Made by a program: the position numbers and the translations under genes. Below, piece after piece: positions 1 to 11,919 of a stretch of 64,000 bases of DNA. Position 1 is the stretch's first letter. The number at the start of each line of letters is the position of its first letter. The stretch is from Archivesica marissinica (lineage: Eukaryota > Mollusca > Bivalvia > Venerida > Vesicomyidae). The DNA is taken from assembly GCA_014843695.1 (NCBI GenBank), contig CM026391.1, positions 21,570,626 to 21,634,625 of the forward strand, written 5' to 3'. The notes beneath the pieces are model-generated. The model searched no databases and was not told the origin of the DNA. It worked only from the letters and a program-made list of their open reading frames with translations.

Positions 1-2299
1 GCATACCTTGTGTTACTGGTTCATCAAACTACTCATTGAGGGGTGGGCATACCTCGTACTCATTGAGGGTTGGGCATACCTCGTAAGTGTTACTGGTTCA
101 TCAAACTACTCATTGAGGGTGGGCATACCTCGTACTCATTGAGGTTGGGCATACCTCGTAAGTGTTACTGGTTCATCAAACTACTCATTGAGGGATGGGC
201 ATACCTCGTAAGTGTTACTGGTTCATCAAACTACTCATTGAGGGGTGGGCATACCTCGTAAGTGTTACTGGTTCATCAAACCACTCATTGAGGAGTGGGC
301 ATACCTCGTAAGTATTACTGGTTCATCAAACTACTCATTGAGGGGTGGGCATACCTCGTAAGTGTCACTGGTTCATCAAACTACTCATTGAGGGGTGGGC
401 ATACCCCATAAGTGTTACTGGTTCAGCAAACTACTCATTGAGGGGTGGGCATACCTCGTAAGTGTTACTGGTTCATCAAACTACTCATTGAGGGGTGGGC
501 ATACCTTGTACTCATTGAGGGGTGGGCATACCTTGTACTCATTGAGGGGTGAGCATACCCCATAAGTGTTACTGGTTCATCAAACTACTCATTGAGGGGT
601 GGGCATACCTCGTAAGTGTTACTGGTTCATCAAACTACTCATTGAGGGGTGGGCATACCTCGTAAGTGTTACTGGTTCATCAAACTACTCATTGAGGGGT
701 GGGCATACCTCATAAGTGTTACTGGTTCATCAAACTACTCATTGAGGGGTGGGCATACCTCGTAAGTGTTACTGGTTCATCAAACTACTCATTGAGGGGT
801 GGGCATACCTCGTAAGTGTTACTGGTTCATCAAACTACTCATTGAGGGGGGGCATACCTCGTAAGTATTACTGGTTCATCAAACTACTCATTGAGGGGTG
901 GGCATACCCATACTCATTGAGGGGTGGGCATCCTCGTAAGTGTTACTAATTTATCAAACTACTCATTGAGGGGTGGGCATACCTCGTAAGTGTTACTGGT
1001 TCATCAAACTACTCATTGAGGGGTGGGCATACCTCGTAAGTGTCACTGGTTCATCAAACTACTCATTGAGGGGTGGGCATACCTTGTGTTACTGGTTCAT
1101 CAAACTACTCATTGAGGGGTGGGCATACCTCGTAAGTGTTACTGGTTCATCAAACCACTCATTGAGGGGTGGGCATACCTCGTAAGTATTACTGGTTCAT
1201 CAAACTACTCATTGAGGGTGGGCATACCTCGTAAGTGTCACTGGTTCATCAAACTACTCAATGGGGGTGGGCATACCTCGTAAGTGTACTGGTTCATCAA
1301 ACTACTCATTGAGGGGTGGGCATACCTCGTAAGTGTTACTGGTCATCAAACTACTCATTGAGGATGGGCATACCTCGTAAGTGTTACTGGTTCATCAAAC
1401 TACTCATTGAGGGATGGGCATACCTCGTAAGTGTTACTGGTCATCAAACTACTCATTGAGGGTGGGCATACCTCGTAGGGTTACTGGTTCATCAAACTAC
1501 TCATTGAGGGGTGGGCATACCTCGTAAGTGTTACTTTATCAAACTACTCATTGAGGGATGGGCACCTCGTAAGTGTTACTGGTTCATCAAAACTCATTGA
1601 GGGATGGGCATACCTCGTAAGTTTACTGTCATCAAACTACTCATTGAGGGAGGCATACCTCGTAAGTGTTACTGGTTCATCAAACTACTCATTGAGGGTT
1701 GGGCATACCTTGTGTTACTGTTCATCAAACTACTCATTGAGGGGTGGGCATACTCGTACTCATTGAGGGTGGGCATACCTCGTAAGTGTTACTGGTCATC
1801 AAATACTCATTGAGGGTGGGCATACCTCGTAAGTGTCACTGGTCATCAAACTACTCATTGAGGGGGGGCATACCTCGTAAGTGTTACTGGTTCATCAAAC
1901 TACTCATTGAGGGGGGGCATACCTCGTAAGTGTCACTGGTTCATCAAACTACTCATTGAGGGGTGGGCATACCCCATAAGTGTTACTGGTTCATCAAACT
2001 ACTCATTGAGGGGTGGGCATACCTCGTAAGTGTCACTGGTTCATCAAACTACTCATTGAGGGGTGGGCATACCTCGTAAGTGTTACTGGTTCATCAAACT
2101 ACTCATTGAGGGGTGGGCATACTTGTTTTGGGGGTGGGTCTCATACTCATTGAGGGGTGGGCATACCTCGTAAGTGTTACTAATTTATCAAACTACTCAT
2201 TGAGGGGTGGGCATACCTCGTAAGTGTTACTGGTTCATCAAATACTCATTGAGGGGTGGGCATACCTCGTAAGTGTCACTGGTTCATCAAACTACTCAT

Positions 2300-2407
2300 G
2301 GGGTGGGTTGTGTGTTTGGTTTTTTTGGGGTGGGTTGTGTGTTTGGTTTTTTTGGGGTGGGTTGTGTTTTGGTTTTTTTGGGGTGGGTTGTGTGTTTGGT
2401 TTTTTTG
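2300..2407. repeat. 27-bp G/T-rich sub-array
   Basis: Four tandem units of GGGGTGGGTTGTGTG followed by TTTGGTTTTTTT sit inside array 1. The strand asymmetry and four G-runs could form a G-quadruplex, though that is inference. The unit may have grown from the GAGGGGTGGG part of the 50-bp unit. Confidence 0.85.
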
Positions 2408-2534
2408 AGGGTTGGGCATACCTTGTGTTACTGGTTCATCAAACTACTCATTGAGGGGTGGGCATACCTCGTACTCATTGAGGGTTGGGCATACCTCGTA
2501 AGTGTTACTGGTTCATCAAACTACTCATTGAGGG

Positions 2535-3534
2535 NNNNNNNNNNNNNNNNNNNNNNNNNNNNNNNNNNNNNNNNNNNNNNNNNNNNNNNNNNNNNNNNNN
2601 NNNNNNNNNNNNNNNNNNNNNNNNNNNNNNNNNNNNNNNNNNNNNNNNNNNNNNNNNNNNNNNNNNNNNNNNNNNNNNNNNNNNNNNNNNNNNNNNNNNN
2701 NNNNNNNNNNNNNNNNNNNNNNNNNNNNNNNNNNNNNNNNNNNNNNNNNNNNNNNNNNNNNNNNNNNNNNNNNNNNNNNNNNNNNNNNNNNNNNNNNNNN
2801 NNNNNNNNNNNNNNNNNNNNNNNNNNNNNNNNNNNNNNNNNNNNNNNNNNNNNNNNNNNNNNNNNNNNNNNNNNNNNNNNNNNNNNNNNNNNNNNNNNNN
2901 NNNNNNNNNNNNNNNNNNNNNNNNNNNNNNNNNNNNNNNNNNNNNNNNNNNNNNNNNNNNNNNNNNNNNNNNNNNNNNNNNNNNNNNNNNNNNNNNNNNN
3001 NNNNNNNNNNNNNNNNNNNNNNNNNNNNNNNNNNNNNNNNNNNNNNNNNNNNNNNNNNNNNNNNNNNNNNNNNNNNNNNNNNNNNNNNNNNNNNNNNNNN
3101 NNNNNNNNNNNNNNNNNNNNNNNNNNNNNNNNNNNNNNNNNNNNNNNNNNNNNNNNNNNNNNNNNNNNNNNNNNNNNNNNNNNNNNNNNNNNNNNNNNNN
3201 NNNNNNNNNNNNNNNNNNNNNNNNNNNNNNNNNNNNNNNNNNNNNNNNNNNNNNNNNNNNNNNNNNNNNNNNNNNNNNNNNNNNNNNNNNNNNNNNNNNN
3301 NNNNNNNNNNNNNNNNNNNNNNNNNNNNNNNNNNNNNNNNNNNNNNNNNNNNNNNNNNNNNNNNNNNNNNNNNNNNNNNNNNNNNNNNNNNNNNNNNNNN
3401 NNNNNNNNNNNNNNNNNNNNNNNNNNNNNNNNNNNNNNNNNNNNNNNNNNNNNNNNNNNNNNNNNNNNNNNNNNNNNNNNNNNNNNNNNNNNNNNNNNNN
3501 NNNNNNNNNNNNNNNNNNNNNNNNNNNNNNNNNN
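2535..3534. other. Assembly gap of 1000 N
   Basis: Exactly 1000 N, a conventional placeholder for unknown length. Both flanks are units of the 50-bp array, so the true array is longer or shorter than drawn. Confidence 0.99.
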
Positions 3535-5139
3535 TGGTTCATCAAACTACTCATTGAGGGGTGGGCATACCTTGTGTTACTGGTTCATCAAACTACTCAT
3601 GGAGGGGTGGGCATACCTCGTAAGTGTTACTGGTTCATCAAACCACTCATTGAGGGGTGGGCATACCTCGTAAGTATTACTGGTTCATCAAACTACTCAT
3701 TGAGGGGTGGGCATACCTCGTAAGTGTCACTGGTTCATCAAACTACTCAATGAGGGGTGCGCATACCTCGTAAGTGTTACTGGTTCATCAAACTACTCAT
3801 TGAGGGGTGGGCATACCTCGTAAGTGTTACTGGTTCATCAAACTACTCATTGAGGGATGGGCATACCTCGTAAGTGTTACTGGTTCATCAAACTACTCAT
3901 TGAGGGATGGGCATACCTCGTAAGTGTTACTGGTTCATCAATACTACTCATTGAGGGATGGGCATACCTCGTAAGTATTACTGGTTCATCAAACTACTCA
4001 TTGAGGGATGGGCATACCTCGTAAGTGTTACTGGTACATCAAACTACTCATTGAGGGTTGGGCATACCTTGTGTTACTGGTTCATCAAACTACTCATTGA
4101 GGGGTGTGCATACCTCGTACTCATTGAGGGTTGGGCATACCTCGTAAGTGTTACTGGTTCATCAAACTACTCATTGAGGGGTGGGCATACCTTGTGTTAC
4201 TGGTTCATCAAACTACTCATTGAGGGGTGGGCATACCTCGTAGTGTTACTGGTTCATCAAACCACTCATTGAGGGGTGGGCATACCTCGTAAGTGTTACT
4301 GGTTCATCAAACTACTCATTGAGGGGGGGCATACCTCGTAAGTGTTACTGGTTCATCAAACTACTCAATGAGGGGTGGGCATACCTCGTAAGTGTTACTG
4401 GTTCATCAAACTACTCATTGAGGGGTGGGCATACCTCGTAAGTGTTACTGGTTCATCAAACTACTCATTGAGGGATGGGCATACCTCGTAAGTGTTACTG
4501 GTTCATCAAACTACTCATTGAGGGATGGGCATACCTCGTAAGTGTTACTGGTTCATCAAACTACTCATTGAGGGATGGGCATACCTCGTAAGTATTACTG
4601 GTTCATCAAACTACTCATTGAGGGATGGGCATACCTCGTAAGTGTTACTGGTTCATCAAACTACTCATTGAGGGTTGGGCATACCTTGTGTTACTGGTTC
4701 ATCAAACTACTCATTGAGGGGTGGGCATACCTCGTACTCATTGAGGGTTGGGCATACCTCGTAAGTGTTACTGGTTCATCAAACTACTCATTGAGGGGTG
4801 GGCATACCTCGTACTCATTGAGGGTTGGGCATACCTCGTAAGTGTTACTGGTTCATCAAACTACTCATTGAGGGGTGGGCATACCTCGTACTCATTGAGG
4901 GTTGGGCATACCTCGTAAGTGTTACTGGTTCATCAAACTACTCATTGAGGAGTGGGCATACCTCGTAAGTATTACTGGTTCATCAAACTACTCATTGGGG
5001 TGGGCATACCTCGTAAGTGTCACTGGTTCATCAAACTACTCATTGAGGGGTGGGCATACCTCGTAAGTGTTACTGGTTCATCAAACTACTCATTGAGGGG
5101 TGGGCATACCTCGTAAGTGTTACTGGTTCATCAAACTAC

Positions 5140-6310
5140 TCATTGAGGGGTGGGCATACCTCGTAAGTGTTACTGGTTCATCAAACTACTCATTGGGGGT
5201 GGGCATACCTCGTAAGTGTCACTGGTTCATCAAACTACTCATTGAGGGGTGGGCATACCTCGTAAGTGTTACTGGTTCATCAAACTACTCATTGAGGGAT
5301 GGGCATACCTCGTAAGTGTTACTGGTTCATCAAACTACTCATTGAGGGGTGGGCATACCTCGTAAGTGTCACTGGTTTATCAAATTACTCATTGAGGGGT
5401 GGGCATACCTCGTAAGTGTTACTGGTTCATCAAACTACTCATTGAGGGTTGGGCATACCTCGTAAGTGTTACTGGTTCATCAAACTACTCATTGAGGGGT
5501 GGGCATACCTCGTGTTACTAATATATCGAAACACTAATTGAGGTGTGGGCATACCTTATACCCATTGAGGGGTGGGCATACCTCGTAAGTGTCACTGGTT
5601 CATCAAACTACTCATTGAGGGGTGGGCATACCTCGTAAGTGTTACTGGTTCATCAAACTACTCATTGAGGGTTGGGCATACCTCGTAAGTGTTACTGTTC
5701 ATCAAACTACTCATTGAGGGGTGGGCATACCTCGTAAGTGTCACTGGTTTATCAAATTACTCATTGAGGGGTGGGCATACCTCGTAAGTGTTACTGGTTC
5801 ATCAAACTACTCATTGAGGGTTGGGCATACCTCGTAAGTGTTACTGGTTCATCAAACTACTCATTGAGGGGTGGGCATACCTCGTGTTACTAATATATCG
5901 AAACACTAATTGAGGTGTGGGCATACCTTATACCCATTGAGGGGTGGGCATACCTCGTAAGTGTCACTGGTTCATCAAACTACTCATTGAGGGGTGGGCA
6001 TACCTCGTAAGTGTTACTGGTTCATCAAACTACTCATTGAGGGTTGGGCATACCTCGTAAGTGTTACTGGTTCATCAAACTACTCATTGAGGGGTGGGCA
6101 TACCTCGTAAGTGTCACTGGTTTATCAAATTACTCATTGAGGGGGGGCATACCTCGTAAGTGTTACTGGTTCATCAAACTACTCATTGAGGGTTGGGCAT
6201 ACCTCGTAAGTGTTACTGGTTCATCAAACTACTCATTGAGGGGTGGGCATACCTCGTGTTACTAATATATCGAAACACTAATTGAGGTGTGGGCATACCT
6301 TATACCCATT
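5140..6310. repeat. 372-bp higher-order repeat within array 1
   Basis: A diverged unit containing CGTGTTACTAATATATCG and CTTATACCCATTGAGG recurs at about 5511, 5883 and 6255, a period of about 372 bp. The units between recurrences match in order and in private variants (for example TTTATCAAATTACTC). This marks duplication of a block of about seven units. Confidence 0.8.
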
Positions 6311-6350
6311 GAGGGGTGGGCATACCTCGTAAGTGTTTAATTTATCAAAT

Positions 6351-6864
6351 TACATGGGCATATGTCGTTAAGTGTGAATCGTTCAGAGATGGACATGTCT
6401 TGGTAGGTTTTACATTCCACATCAAATTACTGGATCTGAGATGGACATGTCTTGGTAGGTTTTACATTCCACATCAAATTACTGGATCTGAGATGGACAT
6501 GTCTTGGTAGGTTTTACATTCCACATCAAATTACTGGATCTGAGATGGACATGTCTTGGTAGGTTTTACATTCCACATCAAATTACTGGATCTGAGATGG
6601 ACACGTCTTGGTAGGTTTTACATTCCACATCAAATTACTGGATCTGAGATGGACATGTCTTGGTAGGTTTTACAATCCACATCAAATAACTGGATCTGAG
6701 ATGGACATGTCTTGGTAGGTTTTACAATCCACATCAAATTACTAGTTGAGAGATGGATATACATGTATTTGGTAGCTTTTATATTCCTCAAATTACTGGT
6801 TCAGAGTTGTATATAGGGTACATTTTATAATCGCCATCAAATTACTAGTGCAGAGAGCGACATA
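6351..6864. repeat. 52-bp minisatellite (array 2) and transition zone
   Basis: About seven copies of a 52-bp unit containing GGTAGGTTTTACATTCC, ACATCAAATTACTGGATC and GAGATGGACATGTCTT. The unit aligns along its length to the 50-bp unit of array 1 (shared GTA-GT, TTAC, CATCAAA-TACT, GAG--GG-CAT). From 6740 to 6864 single diverged units lead into the next array. Confidence 0.9.
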
Positions 6865-9122
6865 CTTTGTAGGTTTGCTACAACTGCACTAATCTAGCAG
6901 GTAGGTTTGCTACAACTGCACTAATCTAGCAGGTAGGTTTGCTACAACTGCACTAATCTAGCAGGTAGGTTCAATTGCTACAACTGCACTAATCTAGCAG
7001 GTAGGTTCAATTGCTACAACTGCACTAATCTAGCAGGTAGGTTCAATTGCTACAACTGCACTAATCTAGCAGGTAGATTTGCTACAACTGCACTAACCTA
7101 GCAGGTAGGTATGCTACAACTGCACTAATCTAGCAGGTAGGTTTGCTACAACCACTAATCTAGCTGGTAGGTTTGCTACAACTGCACTAATCTAGCAGGT
7201 ATGTTTGCTACAACTGCACTAATCTAGCAGGTATGTTTGCTACAACTGCACTAATCTAGAAGGTATGTTTGCTACAACTGCACTAATCTAGCAGGTAGGT
7301 TTGCTACAACTGCACTAATCTAGCAGGTAGGTTTGCTACAACCACTAATCTAGCAGGTAGGTTTGCTACAACTGCACTAATCTAGCAGGTAGGTTTGCTA
7401 TAACTGCACTAATCTAGCAGGTAGGTTTGCTACAACTGCACTAATCTAGCAGGTAGGTTTGCTACATCTGCACTAATCTAGCAGGTAGGTTTGCTACATT
7501 TGCACTAATCTAGCAGGTAGGTTTGCTACATCTGCACTGCTCTAATCTAGCAGGTAGGTTTGCTACATCTGCACTAATCTAGCAGGTAGGTTTGCTACAA
7601 CTGCACTAATCTAGCAGGTAGGTTTGCTACAGCAGGTAGGTTTGCTACAACTGCACTAATCTAGCAGGTAGGTTTGCTACAACTGCACTAATCTAGCAGG
7701 TAGGTTTGCTACAATTGCACTAATCTAGCAGGTATGTTTGCTACAACCACTAATCTAGCAGGTAGGTTTGCTATAACTGCACTAATCTAGCAGGTAGGTT
7801 TGCTACAACTGCACTAATCTAGCAGGTAGGTTTGCTACATCTGCACTAATCTAGCAGGTAGGTTTGCTACATCTGCACTAATCTAGCAGGTAGGTTTGCT
7901 ACATCTGCACTGCACTAATCTAGCAGGTAGGTTTGCTACATCTGCACTAATCTAGCAGGTAGGTTTGCTACAACTGCACTAATCTAGCAGGTAGGTTTGC
8001 TACAACAGGTAGGTTTGCTACAACTGCACTAATCTAGCAGGTAGGTTCAATTGCTACAACTGCACTAATCTAGCAGGTAGATTTGCTACAACTGCACTAA
8101 TCTAGCAGGTAGGTTTGCTACAACTGCACTAATCTAGCAGGTAGGTTTGCTACATCTGCACTAATCTAGCAGGTAGGTTTGCTACATCTGCACTAATCTA
8201 GCAGGTAGGTTTGCTACAGCAGGTAGGTTTGCTACAACTGCACTAATCTAGCAGGTAGGTTTGCTACAACTGCACTAATCTAGCAGGTAGGTTTGCTACA
8301 ATTGCACTAATCTAGCAGGTATGTTTGCTACAACCACTAATCTAGCAGGTAGGTTTGCTATAACTGCACTAATCTAGCAGGTAGGTTTGCTACAACTGCA
8401 CTAATCTAGCAGGTAGGTTTGCTACATCTGCACTAATCTAGCAGGTAGGTTTGCTACATCTGCACTAATCTAGCAGGTAGGTTTGCTACAGCAGGTAGGT
8501 TTGCTACAACTGCACTAATCTAGCAGGTAGGTTTGCTACAACTGCACTAATCTAGCAGGTAGGTTTGCTACAATTGCACTAATCTAGCAGGTATGTTTGC
8601 TACAACCACTAATCTAGCAGGTAGGTTTGCTATAACTGCACTAATCTAGCAGGTAGGTTTGCTACAACTGCACTAATCTAGCAGGTAGGTTTGCTACATC
8701 TGCACTAATCTAGCAGGTAGGTTTGCTACATCTGCACTAATCTAGCAGGTAGGTTTGCTACATCTGCACTGCACTAATCTAGCAGGTAGGTTTGCTACAT
8801 CTGCACTAATCTAGCAGGTAGGTTTGCTACAACTGCACTAATCTAGCAGGTAGGTTTGCTACAGCAGGTAGGTTTGCTACAACTGCACTAATCTAGCAGG
8901 TAGGTTTGCTACAACTGCACTAATCTAGCAGGTAGGTTTGCTACAACTGCACTAATCTAGCAGGTATGTTTGCTACAACCACTAATCTAGCAGGTAGGTT
9001 CAATTGCTACAACTGCACTAATCTAGCAGGTAGGTTTGCTACAACTGCACTAATCTAGCAGGTAGGTTTGCTACAACTGCACTAATCTAGCAGGTATGTT
9101 TGCTACAACCACTAATCTAGCA
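6865..9122. repeat. 32-bp minisatellite (array 3)
   Basis: About 68 tandem copies of a 32-bp unit reading GCAGGTAGGTTTGCTACAAC then TGCACTAATCTA. Shortened variants recur as blocks (for example GCTACAGCAGGTAGG at about 7628, 8215, 8488 and 8862), so larger blocks have also been duplicated. Every unit contains CAG followed by GTAGGT, a donor-like string. The first unit follows directly from the transition zone of array 2. Confidence 0.95.
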
Positions 9123-9794
9123 GCCACCTCCAGCAATGTTTATATCAGTCTTTCATTAAGTGGACACGTATTGTCAGTGTATATACTTCACAATCAGTTC
9201 ACAATGTTATATACTTGTAGAGTACGGAGCAAGGAGCAGACACCATCTTGTACGCTGCATTATCACCAGAGGTTGAAGGTCAAAGGGCGTGTTACTATCA
9301 AAACTCTAAAATTACCAGATCATCATGGTTAACATATGACGAAAACTTCCAAAACCAACTCTGGACCAAGACTATTCACATGCTTGAAAAAAGCAGGAAA
9401 TAGCGAGATTAGATAATGACCCTTTGTCAGGGTTTATGCTGGACGGAGACTACGGATAAGTAGTCACTCTTAACTGTCTCCATTCTCCGGATCTGTCGGA
9501 GACTATATGGAATGTATAGTGAGTATTTGGTTCTCCATAATGTACCAGAAACGTTTGCCTATGTTGAAGGGGCTAGTTCAAGCCCTTGTTTGTATGCATG
9601 ATGGGTTTTTGTAATCATAAAGTTGTGTACCAGTCTATGTGTAACTTCATATGATATCGGCAATATAACTTATCCTTCTTTGTTTTTGATTGCAATAAAT
9701 TGAATATGTTTTGTAGCGAATAATTCGTTATTTTACTCCGCTCCCCTCCCCCCCTTTCCGCAAAGAAATAGTGTGAGGAGGCTATTAAGCAGAT
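9123..9794. other. Unique AT-rich sequence, no gene recognised
   Basis: No supported coding region or repeat. An AATAAA lies near 9695, but no upstream exon can be recognised, so it is not called a polyadenylation site. A short C-rich run lies near 9743. Confidence 0.5.
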
Positions 9795-10060
9795 ACTAAG
9801 TCTTGTACTAAGTCGGAAGTCGTGATAGCGTAGTGTATGCGCGTTCGCTTCAGGTGCGAAAGGTCCGGAGTTCGAGCCCCGCTGGAGCCGTTACGATTGT
9901 GCCCTTAGGCAAGGCATTTAAATTCCACGTTGCCTCTTCTCTCTCCCTCGTGGCGATGGATTCCATCAGGAATGAGGTCTCGAGAGTGATTAATATAAGT
10001 TATAAGAACTTGTTTCGCAATCGAGCTAAAATAAATTTGTATAAACTAAGTCTTGTACTA
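9795..10060 (+). mobile_element. tRNA-derived SINE (family B) with 16-bp target duplication
   Basis: The head resembles a tRNA, with a B-box GAGTTCGAGCCCC near 9870. A middle part with CTTAGGCAAGGCATTTAAA follows, then a tail GTGATTAATATAAGTT ending AAAATAAATTTGTATAA. The body (9811-10044) is flanked by a perfect direct repeat ACTAAGTCTTGTACTA at 9795-9810 and 10045-10060. Long duplications of this kind are typical of LINE-mediated insertion. Two more copies lie in UGDH intron 4. Confidence 0.9.
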
Positions 10061-10080
10061 TGGCGATGAACTCAATAATG

Positions 10081-10394
10081 GACCAGTTGGGGAGGGCAGT
10101 TTACTAATGTTGCTAGAACTTGTTGTCCAACCCATTTTGCATTTTATCACATATAATGAATGTTAAGTCTATATGTACTATACAGTCAAACCTGTGTTAG
10201 TGGTCACCTCCAATAAGCAGCCAAGCTGTATTAAGCAGCCAGTTTCAAGATTCCCTATATGTTGTTTTATCATATATTTGACCTCTATTAAGCAGCCACC
10301 TGTGCTAAGCAGCCACTTTCTCTGACTCCCTTGGCTGGCTGCTTAAGACATGTTTGACTGTATATGTAAAATAGCAAATAAAATATGATTAAAC
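10081..10394 (+). mobile_element. Retroposon 3' tail fragment, split by a MITE
   Basis: The stretches 10081-10190 and 10363-10394 together match, in inverse orientation, 14495-14685. Shared pieces are GGGGAGGGC, ACTAATGTTG, CCAACCCATTT, ACATATAATGA and AATAAAATATGATTAAAC. It looks like the 3' end of a retroelement. The intervening 10191-10362 is a later DNA-transposon insertion. Confidence 0.6.
10191..10362. mobile_element. Mariner-like MITE, 168 bp, TA target sites
   Basis: The element 10193-10360 starts CAGTCAAACCTGTGTTAG and ends ACATGTTTGACTG, giving inverted ends of about 13 bp (CAGTCAAAC-TGT). It is flanked by TA on both sides. The inside holds four or five copies of AAGCAGCCA. TA duplication and the CAGTCAAAC ends fit the Tc1/mariner (IS630) superfamily. 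It is non-autonomous. Confidence 0.75.
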
Positions 10395-10935
10395 AATAAC
10401 GGACCACTCTGCTCAAATAATTCCACGTTTTCGAAGACCCGTATATAGGTGGTCTTTTCTTCTATGCTTTCCAATGAAAGAAAACTCCCATCTTGCACCA
10501 CTTCGAAACAGTAATATTTGTAATATGGCATTTTCTCTGCCACTGGTTTCGTATTCCTGCGGTTGTACATGAACAGTTGATTACTAAGTAAATCTGTTCT
10601 AATGAATTTGTTTTGCCTGTAATTTTTAATTTCGACAGCAAACTAACTTATTAAACAGGAACTATTTCTTATTACGGACGTTCACACTAACAGAAGTGGT
10701 TGTGCTGTTGTATCACGTAGTGCAATGAGGCTCCAGACAGGGCAGTTAATATGATTAAAATATGAAAACAAATATTATATTAGCCAGTCATTGGAAATCA
10801 TAAAAGAAAAACGCCACAAGTGGAAATACATATTTCGTTGCTCACGAGATTAAATCAAATCCTATCTTACAGTAATAAACACAAATATCATCTACATTAT
10901 AGAGGTTTTACAGCAGTAATGTGTCTGTATTGAAT
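10395..10935. other. No feature recognised
   Basis: AT-rich sequence. A 75-codon minus-strand open frame begins at 10570 but runs into the MITE and shows no recognisable domain. Confidence 0.4.
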
Positions 10936-11225
10936 GTGTGTGTTTTAGGTTTATTTATCGTCGTTACCGGTTGCCCATATGAGCAACGGCTCCTGAAGAG
11001 ATTAGTCATTTTAGATTTTTGGAGGATAGTGCAATGATACAGACAGACCCATTCCAGAGTCTCCTCTGGTTCTTTTACGTGCTAGGTGTAAAGCACCGAC
11101 ACGAGAGCTCGGTTTAAAGTCCCATCTGAAAGACTGTTAATTATATTAGGGTCAGATGGGGGATCGAACCTGCGATCCTTGGATTACCTGTCCAGCATAT
11201 TACCACTGGACTACAGATCTGTCTG
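10936..11225 (-). mobile_element. tRNA-derived SINE (family A)
   Basis: Read on the minus strand: a tRNA-like head with CTACAGATCTGT-type start, CCAGTGGTAATATGCTGG, B-box GGTTCGATCCC, then GACTTTAAACCGAG, AGAACCAGAGGAGACTC, ATCCTCCAAAAATCTAAAA, GGGCAACCGG and a tail ATAAATAAAC ending in an AC run. TATTGAA occurs on both flanks as a likely target duplication. Four related copies lie in this window. Confidence 0.9.
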
Positions 11226-11255
11226 TTATTGAAGTTCTTACAGTACCAGTTTTAG

Positions 11256-11406
11256 TAGCTTGGGTTCCAGTCTGTCGATTTTTCACCAATTTATTTCTGG
11301 CAAAATGATATCAGAAATTCAATATGGCCCAATTAAATGATCTTGGTATTAAAATATATTTATATGACTGACCATGCAAACTATATCAACGCCTGTTCCC
11401 AGGCTA
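11256..11406. mobile_element. Short MITE, TAGC..TGGG ends (copy 1)
   Basis: About 151 bp starting TAGCTTGGGTTCCAGTCTG and ending CTGTTCCCAGGCTA. It is clearly the same as the copy at 11740-11888, with shared ATGGCCCAATTAA, ATATATTTATAT and ACTGACCA parts. No target duplication is obvious. Confidence 0.8.
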
Positions 11407-11730
11407 CAGTTTTAGAAGAATTTATGTAACATGCATGTTTAAACTCGTCCTTTTAAAGATTAAAATATGAACAGGAAGTGTTTCTGTATGGGGTGCAATG
11501 CATGTTGGTATACGTTGTACAGTGAATCACTGTTTACACGCTGTTCGCTTCATTTTTTGAAGCACCATTTCAAGTACTGATATTGTTTTGTAGCCGAGTA
11601 CAGATTGTATGAATGTCTCGCCATTAGAGATATGAGATATTGATAATGTCTCAAGCTATTGGTTGTACTAAACACAAGGGCAATATTATCATCATAAGTT
11701 TAAGTGGGTAATGAAATGTGCAGTTTTCTT

Positions 11731-11897
11731 GTGTTACCCTAGCCTGGGTTCCAGTCTGTTGATTTTTCACTAATTAAAAGTCTAATTTATTTATCAGAAA
11801 CTCAATACGGCCCAATTAATGGTACCAGTGTTAAAAATATATTTATATAACTGACCAGGCAACGGTATCAACTCCTGTTCCCATGCTAGTGTTACCC
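11731..11897. mobile_element. Short MITE (copy 2) with perfect 9-bp target duplication
   Basis: The element 11740-11888 begins TAGCCTGGGTTCC and ends GTTCCCATGCTA. It is bounded on both sides by GTGTTACCC (11731-11739 and 11889-11897). A 9-bp duplication points to a Mutator-like superfamily, which is inference because no transposase is present. Confidence 0.85.
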
Positions 11898-11919
11898 GTG
11901 TGAACACAAACGATATAGG

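Larger units (their letters stand above)
1..6350. repeat. 50-bp minisatellite array (array 1)
   Basis: About 105 visible tandem copies of a unit of about 50 bp, containing CTCGTAAGTGTTACTGG, then TTCATCAAACTACTCATTGA, then GGGGTGGGCATAC. Shortened units of about 22 bp (TACTCATTGAGG plus GGGCATACCTCG) are mixed in. Each full unit carries GTAAGT, a perfect 5' splice-site hexamer. Open frames with repeated GIPRKCYWFIKLLIEGW or SVTGSSNYSLRGGH peptides are by-products of the repeat. Between about 1440 and 1830 many units carry one-base losses, as in unpolished sequence. The array is broken by a gap of Ns and runs off the left edge. Confidence 0.95.

Noticed and set aside
2273..3723. Long open frames across the N gaps (also 26378-27612)
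   Set aside because: They consist mostly of unknown bases.
1..9122. CRISPR-like arrays
   Set aside because: Units are contiguous with no unique spacers, and the window is plainly eukaryotic.
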